From Thermovirga lienii DSM 17291 (GTDB lineage Bacteria; Synergistota; Synergistia; Synergistales; Thermovirgaceae): a stretch of 64,000 nucleotides of DNA. Positions 43,926 to 52,802 of this stretch are shown piece by piece. Both the position numbers and the translations under genes were made by a program. Location of the stretch: contig CP003096.1 in assembly GCA_000233775.1 (NCBI GenBank), forward strand, positions 1,762,501 through 1,826,500, read 5' to 3'. The notes under the pieces were generated by a model, which saw only the letters and a list, made by a program, of their open reading frames with translations, was not told the DNA's origin and did no database searches. Position 1 is the stretch's first letter; every line of letters starts with the position of its first letter.

Positions 43926-45173
43926 TTATATTACGTTTCTCTCTTTCAATGCCTTCTCTAACCCCAAAAGACAAGGCTCAGTAACTATAGGCTGCCCCAC
44001 TGCCCTGCGGGCACCATCTATGTCCTTGAGCCCGTTGCCTGTCACCACTAACGCGACCCTTGCATCCTTGGGAAGCTTACCTTCCCGCGCGGCCTTTCGG
44101 AATCCCGCAAAAGCAGTAACGCCAGCAGGTTCCCCAAAGACCCCCGTTGTCCTGGCCAGTTCCGGTATGGCTGAAAGAATCTCATCATCCGATACCGCCA
44201 GCATATCACCTCCGCTGCTTCGAACACCGTTAAGAGCCTTGGCCCAGTTTCGCGGTGCCCCAACGGAGATACTGTCCGCGACGGTGGATGCCGGGCTAAA
44301 TTCCACCCTCGGGGCCCCTTCTTTGAATGCCTTGTATATTGGGCTTGCGCCCTCCGCCTGAACTCCCACTATATGAGGCACTCGCTCCGTTAACCCAAGC
44401 TTCACCAAATCAGAAAACCCCTTATACAACCCGCTTATTATGCAACCATCTCCGACAGATACGAAAACAAAATCTGGCGCATCCCAATTCAGCTGCTCCG
44501 CTATCTCCATGGCACAGGTCTTTTTTCCTTCAACTAGGTAAGGGTTTATCGCACAATTACGATTATACCAGCCCCAGCGCTCTATTGCCTCGGTGGCCAG
44601 GTCAAAAGCTTTCTCGTATGTCCCCTTTACCAAAACCACACATGCACCGTACACCAGAAGCTGGGTGATTTTGGCCACCGGAGCGCTTTCGGGAACGAAG
44701 ATAATGCTTTTAAGACCTGAGACTGCAGCAAATCCTGAAAGGGAACTTGCTGCGTTGCCAGTAGAAGCGCAAGCTATGACATCCCTTCCGTAATCCAGAG
44801 CCTTTGCAACGCCAACAGCGCTGGCACGGTCCTTCAGAGAGCCCGTAGGGTTGCGACCGTCGTCTTTCACGTAAACTTCTTTTACACCGTAAGTTCTGGC
44901 AAGCTTTTGGGAGCTGTAAAGGGGTGTCCAACCTGCCGCAAGAGGAGGAATGTTTTCGTCTTTCTCGACGGGCAGAACAGCCTTGTACCTCCAAAGAGAA
45001 AAATCATCGTTTTCTCTAAGCTTTTCTTTCGTTATCTCCTTTGCCGCCTTCTCGTAATCGTACAGCACGTGAAAAGTCCCATCCAAGCCGCAGTCAGGGC
45101 ACGTATAAAGGTTCTCTTCTGGCTCATATTCTTTTCCGCAAATGGCACATTTTAGCAATTGAGGTTTTGCCAC
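43926..45173 (-). CDS. thrC: Threonine-synthase-type PLP enzyme with N-terminal zinc ribbon
   Basis: 415 residues. Cys9, Cys12, Cys25 and Cys28 form a zinc-ribbon-like element, then GWTPLY near 81-86, [11 protein letters not shown] with PLP Lys114, [12 protein letters not shown] near 133-144 and SVGDGC near 236. The layout matches threonine synthases of the archaeal/bacterial short type, which turn O-phosphohomoserine into threonine. No homoserine kinase or dehydrogenase gene is near, and the run is catabolic, so another beta/gamma-replacement or elimination reaction is possible. Start is GTG 45173 with GAGGTG seven bases before; it begins one base after the preceding M20 stop. Confidence 0.75.
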   Translation of the reverse strand: MAKPQLLKCAICGKEYEPEENLYTCPDCGLDGTFHVLYDYEKAAKEITKEKLRENDDFSLWRYKAVLPVEKDENIPPLAAGWTPLYSSQKLARTYGVKEVYVKDDGRNPTGSLKDRASAVGVAKALDYGRDVIACASTGNAASSLSGFAAVSGLKSIIFVPESAPVAKITQLLVYGACVVLVKGTYEKAFDLATEAIERWGWYNRNCAINPYLVEGKKTCAMEIAEQLNWDAPDFVFVSVGDGCIISGLYKGFSDLVKLGLTERVPHIVGVQAEGASPIYKAFKEGAPRVEFSPASTVADSISVGAPRNWAKALNGVRSSGGDMLAVSDDEILSAIPELARTTGVFGEPAGVTAFAGFRKAAREGKLPKDARVALVVTGNGLKDIDGARRAVGQPIVTEPCLLGLEKALKERNVI

Positions 45174-45174
45174 T

Positions 45175-46377
45175 TTATTTCACCTCTTTCGCCAAGAGGG
45201 CACCGCGGGATATACCGAAATATCCCTCGCAAGCCTTCTGGAGATGCTCTATCTCTATGTATTCATCATCCACGTGGGCAAGGGTCTCCAAGGACCCGCC
45301 AAAACCAACGGTTGGAATGTTAGCCTTTCCGGCGTAGTAGCTTCCGTTGGTACAGAAGTAGTAATGGGATATTTGGGGGTGTTGTCCCACGGATCGAAGC
45401 CCTTCAAGGGCAGCAACCACGAAGGGGTGATCCTCAGGAAATATCCAGCCGGGGGCGAACCGTTCAGCTATTATGGGCTCTCCGGTATAGCACCTATCCT
45501 CCCCTACGGCCAGACTGACCTTATACCTAAACTGAGGGTCATCTCTTTCGACTACTGAAAGGAGATCTTTTACCTGCTCTAGTACTTCATCCTTGACTTC
45601 ACCTTCCAGCAATCTTCTGTCAAAGGTGCACCTACAACGGTCAGGCACCACACTGGCCCCCGGATAGGGATACGAAATGATGTCCGTTACTTCAAGAATT
45701 CCCTCCCCCAACACAGGGTGTCTTTTAGGCATGAATCCATCCTCTATGGCGAGAAGGGCTTTGGTCATCTTCTTTATGGCGTTTATCCCCACGGAGGGAT
45801 TTGAGGAATGGGCGTTCTTGCCGTAGGTCTCAAGGACCACCTCGGCTCGGCCCCTTTGCCCTCGCTTCAGAGTCAAGCCAGAGGGTTCACCTATAACGAC
45901 GCAATCAGGCCTGCTTATCTTTGCTATCTCCTCCGACGCCACACCTTCGAAGCACTCCTCATGCACACATCCTGCAACGTTTATCTCCCCATCCAGCTCT
46001 CCTGCAAGGTCCTCCTTGACAAAAGCCGCAGCCAAAACCATGGCGGAAAGGTTGCCCTTCATGTCCGTTGAACCTCTACCGTAAATTTTGCCGTCCTTTA
46101 TCTGGGCACCGTAGGGATCCACACTCCACTTGGACATGTCAGAAATTCCCACGTGGTCCATGTGCCCCTCGAAAAGTATCTTTCTCCCACCCTTGCCCAA
46201 TACGACGGTACCTATCACGTTGCCGTACCTGTCAAACTCCACCTTGTCGTATCCCAGGCTTTCCATTTCCTGGGCTATCCGCTGGGCAACCCCCTTCTCC
46301 TCTCCAGAAAGACTGGGGATCCTTATCAAATCCTGGCAAAACTTTATTAGCCTTTCTCGTCTGCTTTCACTCAACAC
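45175..46377 (-). CDS. M20-family metallohydrolase (ArgE/DapE/YgeY-like), intact
   Basis: 400 residues. All expected metal and catalytic positions are present: His72 and Asp74 in EGHMDHVG, Asp105 in GRGSTDMKG, Glu140-Glu141 in VHEECFEG, Glu164 in GEPSG and a C-terminal His in LAHVDDEY. The dimerisation domain holds KNAHSSNPSVG near 187-197. Start GTG 46377 with AGGAGGGG upstream. Family members deacylate or hydrolyse N-acyl/N-carbamoyl amino acids or dipeptides. The neighbour upstream is a close paralogue with altered ligands; they may form a heterodimer (inference). Confidence 0.85.
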   Translation of the reverse strand: MLSESRRERLIKFCQDLIRIPSLSGEEKGVAQRIAQEMESLGYDKVEFDRYGNVIGTVVLGKGGRKILFEGHMDHVGISDMSKWSVDPYGAQIKDGKIYGRGSTDMKGNLSAMVLAAAFVKEDLAGELDGEINVAGCVHEECFEGVASEEIAKISRPDCVVIGEPSGLTLKRGQRGRAEVVLETYGKNAHSSNPSVGINAIKKMTKALLAIEDGFMPKRHPVLGEGILEVTDIISYPYPGASVVPDRCRCTFDRRLLEGEVKDEVLEQVKDLLSVVERDDPQFRYKVSLAVGEDRCYTGEPIIAERFAPGWIFPEDHPFVVAALEGLRSVGQHPQISHYYFCTNGSYYAGKANIPTVGFGGSLETLAHVDDEYIEIEHLQKACEGYFGISRGALLAKEVK

Positions 46378-46408
46378 TAGACTTTCCCCTCCTATTCATG
46401 GCCCCTCA

Positions 46409-47611
46409 TTATAGCCCGTTTTCTGTGGAAAGAATCTGCTCTGCTATGCCGTAATATCCCATGCACCCCAGATACATTTCCTCTATTTCAATATACTCGT
46501 CACTCACGTGAGCCAGGCTTTCCCTCGACGGACCGAAAACTATGGTGGGTATGGAAGCAACCCCTCCGTAGTAGCACCCGTTGGTCCCAAAGCCTGCCCC
46601 CTCGGCCAGCCGCGGTGGTAGCCCCGCCCTCGACAGGCCTTTCAGGCAGCTTTTAACGAAAGGATGATCCTCGGGCAAAAGCCAGGCTGGCGCAAAGTGT
46701 TCTCCAGATATGGCAGCACCTGTATAGCACTGGTATTCCGAAGAAGAGATCCATGCTCTTGCGTTTAAAGAAGGAATATGTTTTGCCGCTTCCTCCAGGA
46801 GGCGCTCCACTTGAAGCAGAACGCTGGAACGAGTCTCTCCAGGCAAAAGCCTTCTATCGAAGATCGCCCTGCAGACATCTGGCACTATGCCCGTGGCGTT
46901 TTCCGGATATGAAACCAGGCTGGTCAGTTCCATGATGCCCTCGCCAAGAAATGGGTCTTTGGCAGGCTTGAAGTTGTCCTTGATGAAGCTCACAAGACGC
47001 GCCATGAGCACTGCTGCGTTCACACCATAATCTGGCCTGGCAGAATGAGCCTGTTTTCCTGAGACCTCTACGACTATCTCGGCTCTGCCTCGCTGCCCCC
47101 GTTCCAGGGCAAGACCCGACGCCTCACCGGTCACAACGAAATCTGGGGCACATTTTTCTGCTACAAGCATGGAGGAAACGCCTTCAAATTTTTCCTGACA
47201 AACTGTGGCTGAAACCACCAACCGCCCACAAAGATCCTTAAGACGGTCTTCCTTCAAGAACGAGGCGGCACACATCATCGCCGCAAGGGCACCCTTCTGG
47301 TCTGTAGCGCCCCTACCGTAAATTTTGCCGCCCTCCAAGAATCCTCCAAAGGGATAGTGATTCCATTGAAAGGGATTTCCTACGTCTACGTGGTCCAGCT
47401 GAGCCTCAAAGAGAAGACATGGGCCCTTGCCGAAATCCATGGTTCCTATTACGCTGCCGTAAAAATCAACCTGGACATCATCAAAGCCCATGCTCTGCAT
47501 GGTATCTCTTACGAAGGCCGCAAGGAGCCGCTCCTGGCCCGAAAGGCTTGGGATGCGCACCAGGTTACTACAAAGCTTCACTAGCTCCTCTTTTCGGCCT
47601 GAGGTTAGCAT
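46409..47611 (-). CDS. M20-family paralogue with lost metal ligands, probable pseudoenzyme
   Basis: 400 residues and collinear over its whole length with the neighbouring M20 protein, so it is not truncated. The metal site is damaged at two positions: EAQLDHVD has Gln71 where the paralogue has His72, and CQEKFEG has Lys141 in place of the second Glu of the Glu-Glu pair. Asp73, Asp104, Glu140, Glu163 and the C-terminal His are kept. The frame is intact and the SD (AGGAG) is good, so it is probably expressed; a regulatory or structural subunit for the active paralogue is my inference. It is the first gene of the sixteen-gene run. Confidence 0.82.
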   Translation of the reverse strand: MLTSGRKEELVKLCSNLVRIPSLSGQERLLAAFVRDTMQSMGFDDVQVDFYGSVIGTMDFGKGPCLLFEAQLDHVDVGNPFQWNHYPFGGFLEGGKIYGRGATDQKGALAAMMCAASFLKEDRLKDLCGRLVVSATVCQEKFEGVSSMLVAEKCAPDFVVTGEASGLALERGQRGRAEIVVEVSGKQAHSARPDYGVNAAVLMARLVSFIKDNFKPAKDPFLGEGIMELTSLVSYPENATGIVPDVCRAIFDRRLLPGETRSSVLLQVERLLEEAAKHIPSLNARAWISSSEYQCYTGAAISGEHFAPAWLLPEDHPFVKSCLKGLSRAGLPPRLAEGAGFGTNGCYYGGVASIPTIVFGPSRESLAHVSDEYIEIEEMYLGCMGYYGIAEQILSTENGL

Positions 47612-47698
47612 AGTTAGTTCTCCTGACTTTTAAATATGGAGATACATTATCTAATTGAAGTTTATCCTATAATATATTAATATCAATACGCAAAATCT

Positions 47699-47711
47699 TA
47701 TCGAAATGATA
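47699..47711. promoter_or_regulatory. Small palindrome in the divergent lysR / M20 intergenic region
   Basis: TATCGAAATGATA, perfect four-base arms with a five-base centre, lies between divergent genes in a very AT-rich 195-base region. It resembles the T-N11-A boxes bound by LysR-type proteins and could be where the adjacent LysR regulates itself and the long operon. Confidence 0.35.
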
Positions 47712-47806
47712 GGTTTTTCTTATAGCTTGAACGAAGCAATGTCTCATTGCCCGGCATTAAGTGAAGCAAGAGGTGTACACTTTTATTTGAATAGAGGAGA
47801 TGCCGT

Positions 47807-48724
47807 GTGATTACTTTCTTCCAATTGCAGACTTTCTGTGAGGTAATAGAAAGGGGGACTTTCAGTGCAGCAGCAGAAAAGCTGTATATATCCCAACCTT
47901 CCGTAAGCCAGCACATAGCGAACCTGGAAAAACATTTTGGAGTAAAGCTCTTCGACCGCCGAAAACGCAAGGTGCGCCTCACCCCTGAAGGCAGGGTCTT
48001 ATACTCCACGGCAAAAGAAGTGCTGGAGCAATTAGACAGGGCAAAAAAAAGGATAGACGACCTGAGGTCCCTGGAGGCGGGGACGTTGAACATAGGATGC
48101 AGCCACTACGTGGACTCCCTGCTTTTATGGCAGGTGCTACCAGAATTTGTCTCCCAACACCCTAAAGTCAGCGTGAGCACTTTTATAGGAACTATAGAAG
48201 AACTGAAAAGCGCGCTTCTTTCCTCCGATATAGAACTTATCTTTGCAGAGAGGACCCCTGACTTTGTGCCAAGCTCGCAATTTTCAAGCAAGGTAGTGGC
48301 CTCAGAAAAATTAGTTTTCGTGGCAACCTCAGACCTTGCAGGCAAAAAAACGTCTTTTTTCACTCCAAAAGATCTGGAAAGATATCCTCTTATAGGCTGG
48401 CATCCATCATCGTGCCTCTTTTCATACCTAAACGACTTTCAGATGCAAAATCAGCTCCGCCTCAGGCGCAAGATCACCGTATCAAGCATTGAGGCAGCCA
48501 GAGAGCTGGCCTTGAAGGGGCACGGGATAGCCCTACTGAACCTTCGCTCCGTAGAGGATGACATAGCCATGGGAAGGTTGATAAAACTGGAAGTAAAGAC
48601 CCCCCAACCGCTGAAACTGGACATCCTAGCCTTATTCCACCAAACCCAGGGCCTAACCTATGCAGGCTGGGAAATGATTAAATTCCTTGAGCGGAAACTA
48701 CTATTTAATGAAGGTTCTCAATAA
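47807..48724 (+). CDS. LysR-family transcriptional regulator
   Basis: 305 residues. N-terminal winged HTH at 1-62 (TFCEVIERGTFSAAAEKL, then SQPSVSQHIANLEKHFGVKLFDR split over 30-52), followed by a periplasmic-binding-type effector domain at about 90-295. Start GTG 47807 has AGGAG seven bases upstream. It is divergent from the M20-to-folD run, the usual arrangement for a LysR activator and its target; it could also act on the downstream tup genes, but these have their own riboswitch-like leader. Confidence 0.9.
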   Translation: MITFFQLQTFCEVIERGTFSAAAEKLYISQPSVSQHIANLEKHFGVKLFDRRKRKVRLTPEGRVLYSTAKEVLEQLDRAKKRIDDLRSLEAGTLNIGCSHYVDSLLLWQVLPEFVSQHPKVSVSTFIGTIEELKSALLSSDIELIFAERTPDFVPSSQFSSKVVASEKLVFVATSDLAGKKTSFFTPKDLERYPLIGWHPSSCLFSYLNDFQMQNQLRLRRKITVSSIEAARELALKGHGIALLNLRSVEDDIAMGRLIKLEVKTPQPLKLDILALFHQTQGLTYAGWEMIKFLERKLLFNEGSQ

Positions 48725-48776
48725 TAAGATAGCCAAAGATGTAGGTTGTATGGAGAGCCTTCATGTGCTATTTTCA

Positions 48777-48906
48777 TTGTGCCTCCGAGCTGAAGCTCCT
48801 AAAGGTCCAATCCTATGGAGCCCAGCCGAAGGGTATTCCTGGAAACAGGAGTGCCTCCCGTGTTTGGAAAGGAGGGATGAGCATGTTCATACGGGATGCC
48901 TCCTGG
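48777..48906 (+). ncRNA. Probable Moco/Tuco riboswitch upstream of tupA
   Basis: The 212-base leader before tupA contains TGCCTCCGAGC, a GCTCC...GGAGC stem, GCCGAAGGG, a CCTGGAAACAGG stem with GNRA-type tetraloop (48838-48849) and a second TGCCTCC (48852-48858), all in the order I recall for the Moco RNA motif. A CCTCCC/GGAGGG hairpin (48854-48859 with 48871-48876) and a CAGGAG/CTCCTG pairing (48846-48851 with 48900-48905) could be the alternative expression-platform structures. Moco-motif RNAs sense molybdenum or tungsten cofactor; the downstream tungstate importer favours the tungsten form. Boundaries are approximate and not confirmed by a covariance model. Confidence 0.65.
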
Positions 48907-48937
48907 AGAAGCAAACTTTGACAAAGGGGGAATGAAC

Positions 48938-49768
48938 ATGCGCAAATTTTTTGCCTTCCTGGTGAGCGTGGCACTGCTAATGGCCCTCGCCCTTCCTGGT
49001 GTAGCGGCCCCACAATATTTGATGATGGCCACCACCACCAGCACCGATAACACAGGGCTTTTGAACGTTTTGGCGCCAGCCTTTGAAAAGGCAACAGGCA
49101 TAGAGCTTCGCTGGACCGCCGTAGGGACTGGCAAAGCCTTGGAGTTGGGAAAAAACTGCGACGTGGATATCTTGCTGGTTCACGCACCCAACAAGGAGAA
49201 AAAATTCGTGGAAGACGGATACGGGGTAAACCGCAGGGAAGTAATGTACAACGACTTCGTCATAATAGGACCTCCTTCTGACCCAGCAAACATAAAGGGG
49301 CTTGACGTCATCTCCGCCCTGAAAAAAATCCGATCTCATGAAGCTTTATTCGTAAGCCGAGGAGATAACTCTGGGACCCATACGAAGGAGCTCAAACTCT
49401 GGAAAGAAGCAGGAATCAATGGACTGGACAAGGAAAAGTGGTACATACAGACCGGACAGGGCATGCTGAACACCATAAACATAGCAACGGAGCGCGACGG
49501 ATACACATTAACGGACAGGGGGACCTTCATAAAATACGAGGCAAACCACAAAGGCACTCCTCCTCTCGTGATACTGGTCGAAGGAGATAAGCTCTTGCTC
49601 AACCAGTACAGTGTCATAGCTGTAAATCCAAAGCGCTGTCCCAAGGTAAAATATGACCTGGCACTCAAGTTCATCGATTGGATAACCTCCCAAGAGGGAC
49701 AAAAAGTAATAGGCGACTTCCGCCTTATGGGAAAGCAACTTTTCGTGCCCAACGCTGCTGAACAGTAA
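48938..49768 (+). CDS. tupA: Tungstate ABC transporter substrate-binding protein
   Basis: 276 residues from ATG 48938 with GGGGG seven bases upstream; other ATGs six or more bases earlier lie on the SD. Signal peptide ends ALPGVAA. The mature start MMATTTSTDNTGLL is the oxyanion-binding TupA motif, followed by GTGKALELG, VHAPNKEKKFVEDG near 85-98, SRGDNSGTHTKE near 144-155 and GQGMLNTINIA near 177-187. TupA binds tungstate with high affinity and discriminates against molybdate. Tungsten is needed for aldehyde:ferredoxin oxidoreductases in amino-acid-fermenting anaerobes, which fits this organism. Confidence 0.93.
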   Translation: MRKFFAFLVSVALLMALALPGVAAPQYLMMATTTSTDNTGLLNVLAPAFEKATGIELRWTAVGTGKALELGKNCDVDILLVHAPNKEKKFVEDGYGVNRREVMYNDFVIIGPPSDPANIKGLDVISALKKIRSHEALFVSRGDNSGTHTKELKLWKEAGINGLDKEKWYIQTGQGMLNTINIATERDGYTLTDRGTFIKYEANHKGTPPLVILVEGDKLLLNQYSVIAVNPKRCPKVKYDLALKFIDWITSQEGQKVIGDFRLMGKQLFVPNAAEQ

Positions 49769-49788
49769 GGCATTCAGGAGAGGGTAAA

Positions 49789-50478
49789 ATGAACTACATC
49801 CTTGAAGGCTTCATAGGGGCTATCAATTTGCTTTTAACGAAAGATCCAGAAACCTACTCAGCCATCTGGACAACGTTGCGCATTTCCACCCTCTCCATAA
49901 CTTTCACTCTCCTGTTGGGCATCCCCCTGGGATTTCTTCTGGGACACTACTCCTTCCCTGGCAAAAGGGTCCTTAGGACCATTGTGGACACTCTGCTCGC
50001 TCTACCAACGGTGGTAGTGGGCCTTTTGGTCTACGCGTTCATTTCTAGGAGAGGGCCTTTTGGCGAATTGGGGCTTTTATTCACCATACCAGGCGTCGCC
50101 ATCGGACAATTCATCCTGGCTTTGCCAATAGTGGTCTCCCTTACTGCATCGGCAATAGAGGGAATGGATCCCAAAGTCTACCTGACCATCAAAACCCTGG
50201 GAGCTTCCAACAAGCAAGCGGCTATCGCCTCCCTGTGGGAGGGACGCTATGCGGTGTTAGCAGCTGCGATAACCGCGTACAGCAGGGTGATATCCGAGGT
50301 AGGCATTTCCATGATGATAGGCGGAAACATCAAATGGCACACCAGAACCATAACGACCGCCATTGCCCTGGAGACAGGAAAAGGGGAGTTCTCCATGGGG
50401 ATAGCCCTTGGAGCCGTGCTCCTTGCCTTCGCCTTTTTCGCCAACACCTTGGTCTCTTTCCTGCGAAGGAGGGCCTAA
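49789..50478 (+). CDS. tupB: Tungstate ABC transporter permease
   Basis: 229 residues with about five or six membrane segments; SALP-type coupling loop TIKTLGASNKQAAIASLWEGR near 142-162, preceded by ALPTVVVGLLVYAFISRRGP near 64-83. It lies 20 bases after tupA and one base before tupC in a compact tupABC operon. Unlike the other importers here, no hairpin separates it from the binding-protein gene. Confidence 0.92.
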   Translation: MNYILEGFIGAINLLLTKDPETYSAIWTTLRISTLSITFTLLLGIPLGFLLGHYSFPGKRVLRTIVDTLLALPTVVVGLLVYAFISRRGPFGELGLLFTIPGVAIGQFILALPIVVSLTASAIEGMDPKVYLTIKTLGASNKQAAIASLWEGRYAVLAAAITAYSRVISEVGISMMIGGNIKWHTRTITTAIALETGKGEFSMGIALGAVLLAFAFFANTLVSFLRRRA

Positions 50479-50479
50479 C

Positions 50480-51502
50480 ATGAAAGATATTTTCAGGCTG
50501 GAAAATGTAATTCACCAGTATTCTGGAAGGACGGTCCTGGACATACAAAACTTCGAGGTGAAGGAAGGAGAAGCTTTGGCCCTCTTGGGACCCAACGGAA
50601 GCGGCAAGAGCACCTTGCTGCGAATACTGGCCTTTCTTGAGAAACCCACGAAGGGCAGGGTTTACTACGACGGCAAGATGGTAAATGAACCTTCGTTCGC
50701 CCACAGAAGGGAAGTAACCCTGTTGCTGCAAAATTCTCCTCTGCTCAAAAGGAGCGTGGAGGAAAATTTATGCTATGGTTTGAAAGTCAGAGGCAAGACC
50801 AGCAACATGCAAGAAAAAGTGAGAACGGCCCTCGAAATGGTGGGCCTCAACCCTCAAAAATTCGCCAAAAGGAAATGGTTTGAGCTTTCAGGTGGGGAGG
50901 CACAGAGGGTGGCCTTGGCTTCAAGGCTCATTTTGAAACCGAGGGTGCTTCTCCTTGATGAACCCACTTCAAGCGTTGACTCTGAGAGCGCAAAGGTCAT
51001 GAAAGAGGCAATCCTAAAGGCAAAAAACCAATGGGGCTCCACCCTAGTGATAGTAAGCCACGACCTAGCGTGGATCTATCAGGTCACCGAGAGGGCCCTC
51101 TCACTCTTCAACGGCAAGCTCATAAACCACGTTCCAGAAAATGTGCTATCCGGAAACTGGGAACCCCGTAACGGCAGCCTTTTCGCCCTGAAACTTTCAG
51201 ATGGCCAGATCATAATGGGAGCTGGTAATCCCATGGAAAGTTCAACTGCCCTACTGGACCCCAAGGACGTGATAATCTGCGCAGAAAAACCCGAGGAGGA
51301 TTCTGCCCTGAACGCTCTTGAAGGGACCATAGTCTCCATGAACCTGGTAAGAGATACCGGCCAAGTACTGGTTAAAACCCTAGTTGGAGATAAAACCATC
51401 TCCAGCCTCGTCACCGAAAAATCCATGAAAAACCTCCATCTTCATCCGGGACTGAAGGTGTTTCTCCACTTCAAGGCCTCAGCCCTCAAGTGGTTACAAT
51501 GA
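50480..51502 (+). CDS. tupC: Tungstate ABC transporter ATPase
   Basis: 340 residues from ATG 50480, with AAGGAGGG upstream inside the tupB end. Walker A LLGPNGSGKST near 34-44, LSGGEAQRVALA near 137-148, Walker [11 protein letters not shown] near 157-166 and the SHD switch near 193. The C-terminal 100 residues (from about 235) form TOBE/MOP-like folds that may bind the oxyanion, as in molybdate ATPases, and could give feedback inhibition of import. Confidence 0.92.
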   Translation: MKDIFRLENVIHQYSGRTVLDIQNFEVKEGEALALLGPNGSGKSTLLRILAFLEKPTKGRVYYDGKMVNEPSFAHRREVTLLLQNSPLLKRSVEENLCYGLKVRGKTSNMQEKVRTALEMVGLNPQKFAKRKWFELSGGEAQRVALASRLILKPRVLLLDEPTSSVDSESAKVMKEAILKAKNQWGSTLVIVSHDLAWIYQVTERALSLFNGKLINHVPENVLSGNWEPRNGSLFALKLSDGQIIMGAGNPMESSTALLDPKDVIICAEKPEEDSALNALEGTIVSMNLVRDTGQVLVKTLVGDKTISSLVTEKSMKNLHLHPGLKVFLHFKASALKWLQ

Positions 51503-51596
51503 CCTTTTTGCCAACATCAGTTTAATTGAAAAAACTTACAGATGACCATATAATATTTTGTACGCATCGTTAACTGAACCAAGGGAGGTTTTAAAC

Positions 51597-52802
51597 TTGA
51601 CGCATCAGGTAATGCATGAACTAGTCCAAAAATACCGCAGTACCTTTATCGGTTACTGGAAGGATTTCCACAAACACCCGGAACCAAGCCACAAAGAGGT
51701 CAGAACGGCCGCCAAGGTCGCAGAGATATTGAAAAACCTAGGCATGGAAGTGAAAGAGGGCGTGGGAGGCACTGGTGTTGTAGGCCTATTAAGAGGAACA
51801 CAAACAGGCCCCACCATAGCCCTAAGAGCGGACATGGACGCCCTCCAGATAAAAGAGGAAACGGGCTGTGATTTTGCCTCCATGAACGAAGGAGTCATGC
51901 ACGCCTGCGGCCACGATTCCCACACAGCCATGCTATTGGGTGCCGCCCATGTGCTTTCAGAACTCAAGGCCCACATAAGAGGAAACATTAAATTCATCTT
52001 TCAACCCGCAGAGGAGGACAGCCCCGTGGGTGGGGCCCCAGCAATGATTAAGGATGGGGTATTAGAAGACCCCAAAGTGGAGGCCATATTCGGTATCCAC
52101 GTTTGGCCAACCCTGGAGACGGGCGTCATGGGAATAAAAGAGGGGGTAATGTCCGCCGCTTCGGACAGGCTTAAAATGTCCATATTGGGCAAATCCACTC
52201 ATGCAGCCACTCCTGAATTCGGTGTGGACGCAGTGGTTATAACAAGCCAAGTCATATCGGCCCTGCAGACCATTATCTCAAGAAACGTAAGCCCTCTGGA
52301 TTCTGCCGTCATAACCTTTGGGAAAATAGAAGGCGGAAGCAGGTACAACATAGTGGCAGACCGAGTAGACCTGGATGGAACGGTCCGGACCTTCAACCCG
52401 GACACGAGAAAATTGGTGGCGGAAAAGATATCCCAAATTGCGGAGGGCGTGTCAAGTAGCATGGGAGGAGATTGTATCGTAGATTATAAATGGGGGTATC
52501 CTCCCACCATGAACGACCCTTCAGTTACCCAAATAGCAAAAGAAACCATCTTGGAAACTTTAGGGGAAAACGGTCTCTATGAAATCTCCATGCCAAACCC
52601 TGGCGGGGAAGACTTCGCTTTCTTCAGCGAAAAAGTCCCCGCTGCGTTTGCGTGGTTGGGATGCAGACCCAAAGGCATCCCTCCAGAAAACTTCCCCAAG
52701 CTTCACAACAATAAGTTCTTGCCCGATGAGGAAGCTCTACCCATAGGGGTTACTTATCTCTGCCAGGTTGCCCTGGCCGCATTGGGGGCGTTATCCAAAT
52801 GA
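51597..52802 (+). CDS. M20D amidohydrolase (hippurate hydrolase / AbgB-like)
   Basis: 401 residues from TTG 51597, which follows GGGAGG by eight bases; the open frame runs 13 codons further with no SD. M20D signature MHACGHDSHTAMLLGAA near 101-117, with the Cys metal ligand typical of aminoacylase-1 relatives, then FQPAEEDSPVGGAP near 138-151 and HAATPEFGVDAV near 201-212. It probably removes an acyl or aroyl group from an N-acyl amino acid. The next gene is a clear AbgA homologue that starts within its stop (ATGA), then comes AbgT; in E. coli AbgA and AbgB form the p-aminobenzoyl-glutamate hydrolase, so this may be the AbgB partner. Confidence 0.85.
   Translation: MTHQVMHELVQKYRSTFIGYWKDFHKHPEPSHKEVRTAAKVAEILKNLGMEVKEGVGGTGVVGLLRGTQTGPTIALRADMDALQIKEETGCDFASMNEGVMHACGHDSHTAMLLGAAHVLSELKAHIRGNIKFIFQPAEEDSPVGGAPAMIKDGVLEDPKVEAIFGIHVWPTLETGVMGIKEGVMSAASDRLKMSILGKSTHAATPEFGVDAVVITSQVISALQTIISRNVSPLDSAVITFGKIEGGSRYNIVADRVDLDGTVRTFNPDTRKLVAEKISQIAEGVSSSMGGDCIVDYKWGYPPTMNDPSVTQIAKETILETLGENGLYEISMPNPGGEDFAFFSEKVPAAFAWLGCRPKGIPPENFPKLHNNKFLPDEEALPIGVTYLCQVALAALGALSK

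Noticed and set aside
48687-48935. Possible small gene between lysR and tupA
   Set aside because: The sequence carries conserved RNA-motif elements and hairpins of a Moco-type leader; the predicted peptide has no recognisable feature.
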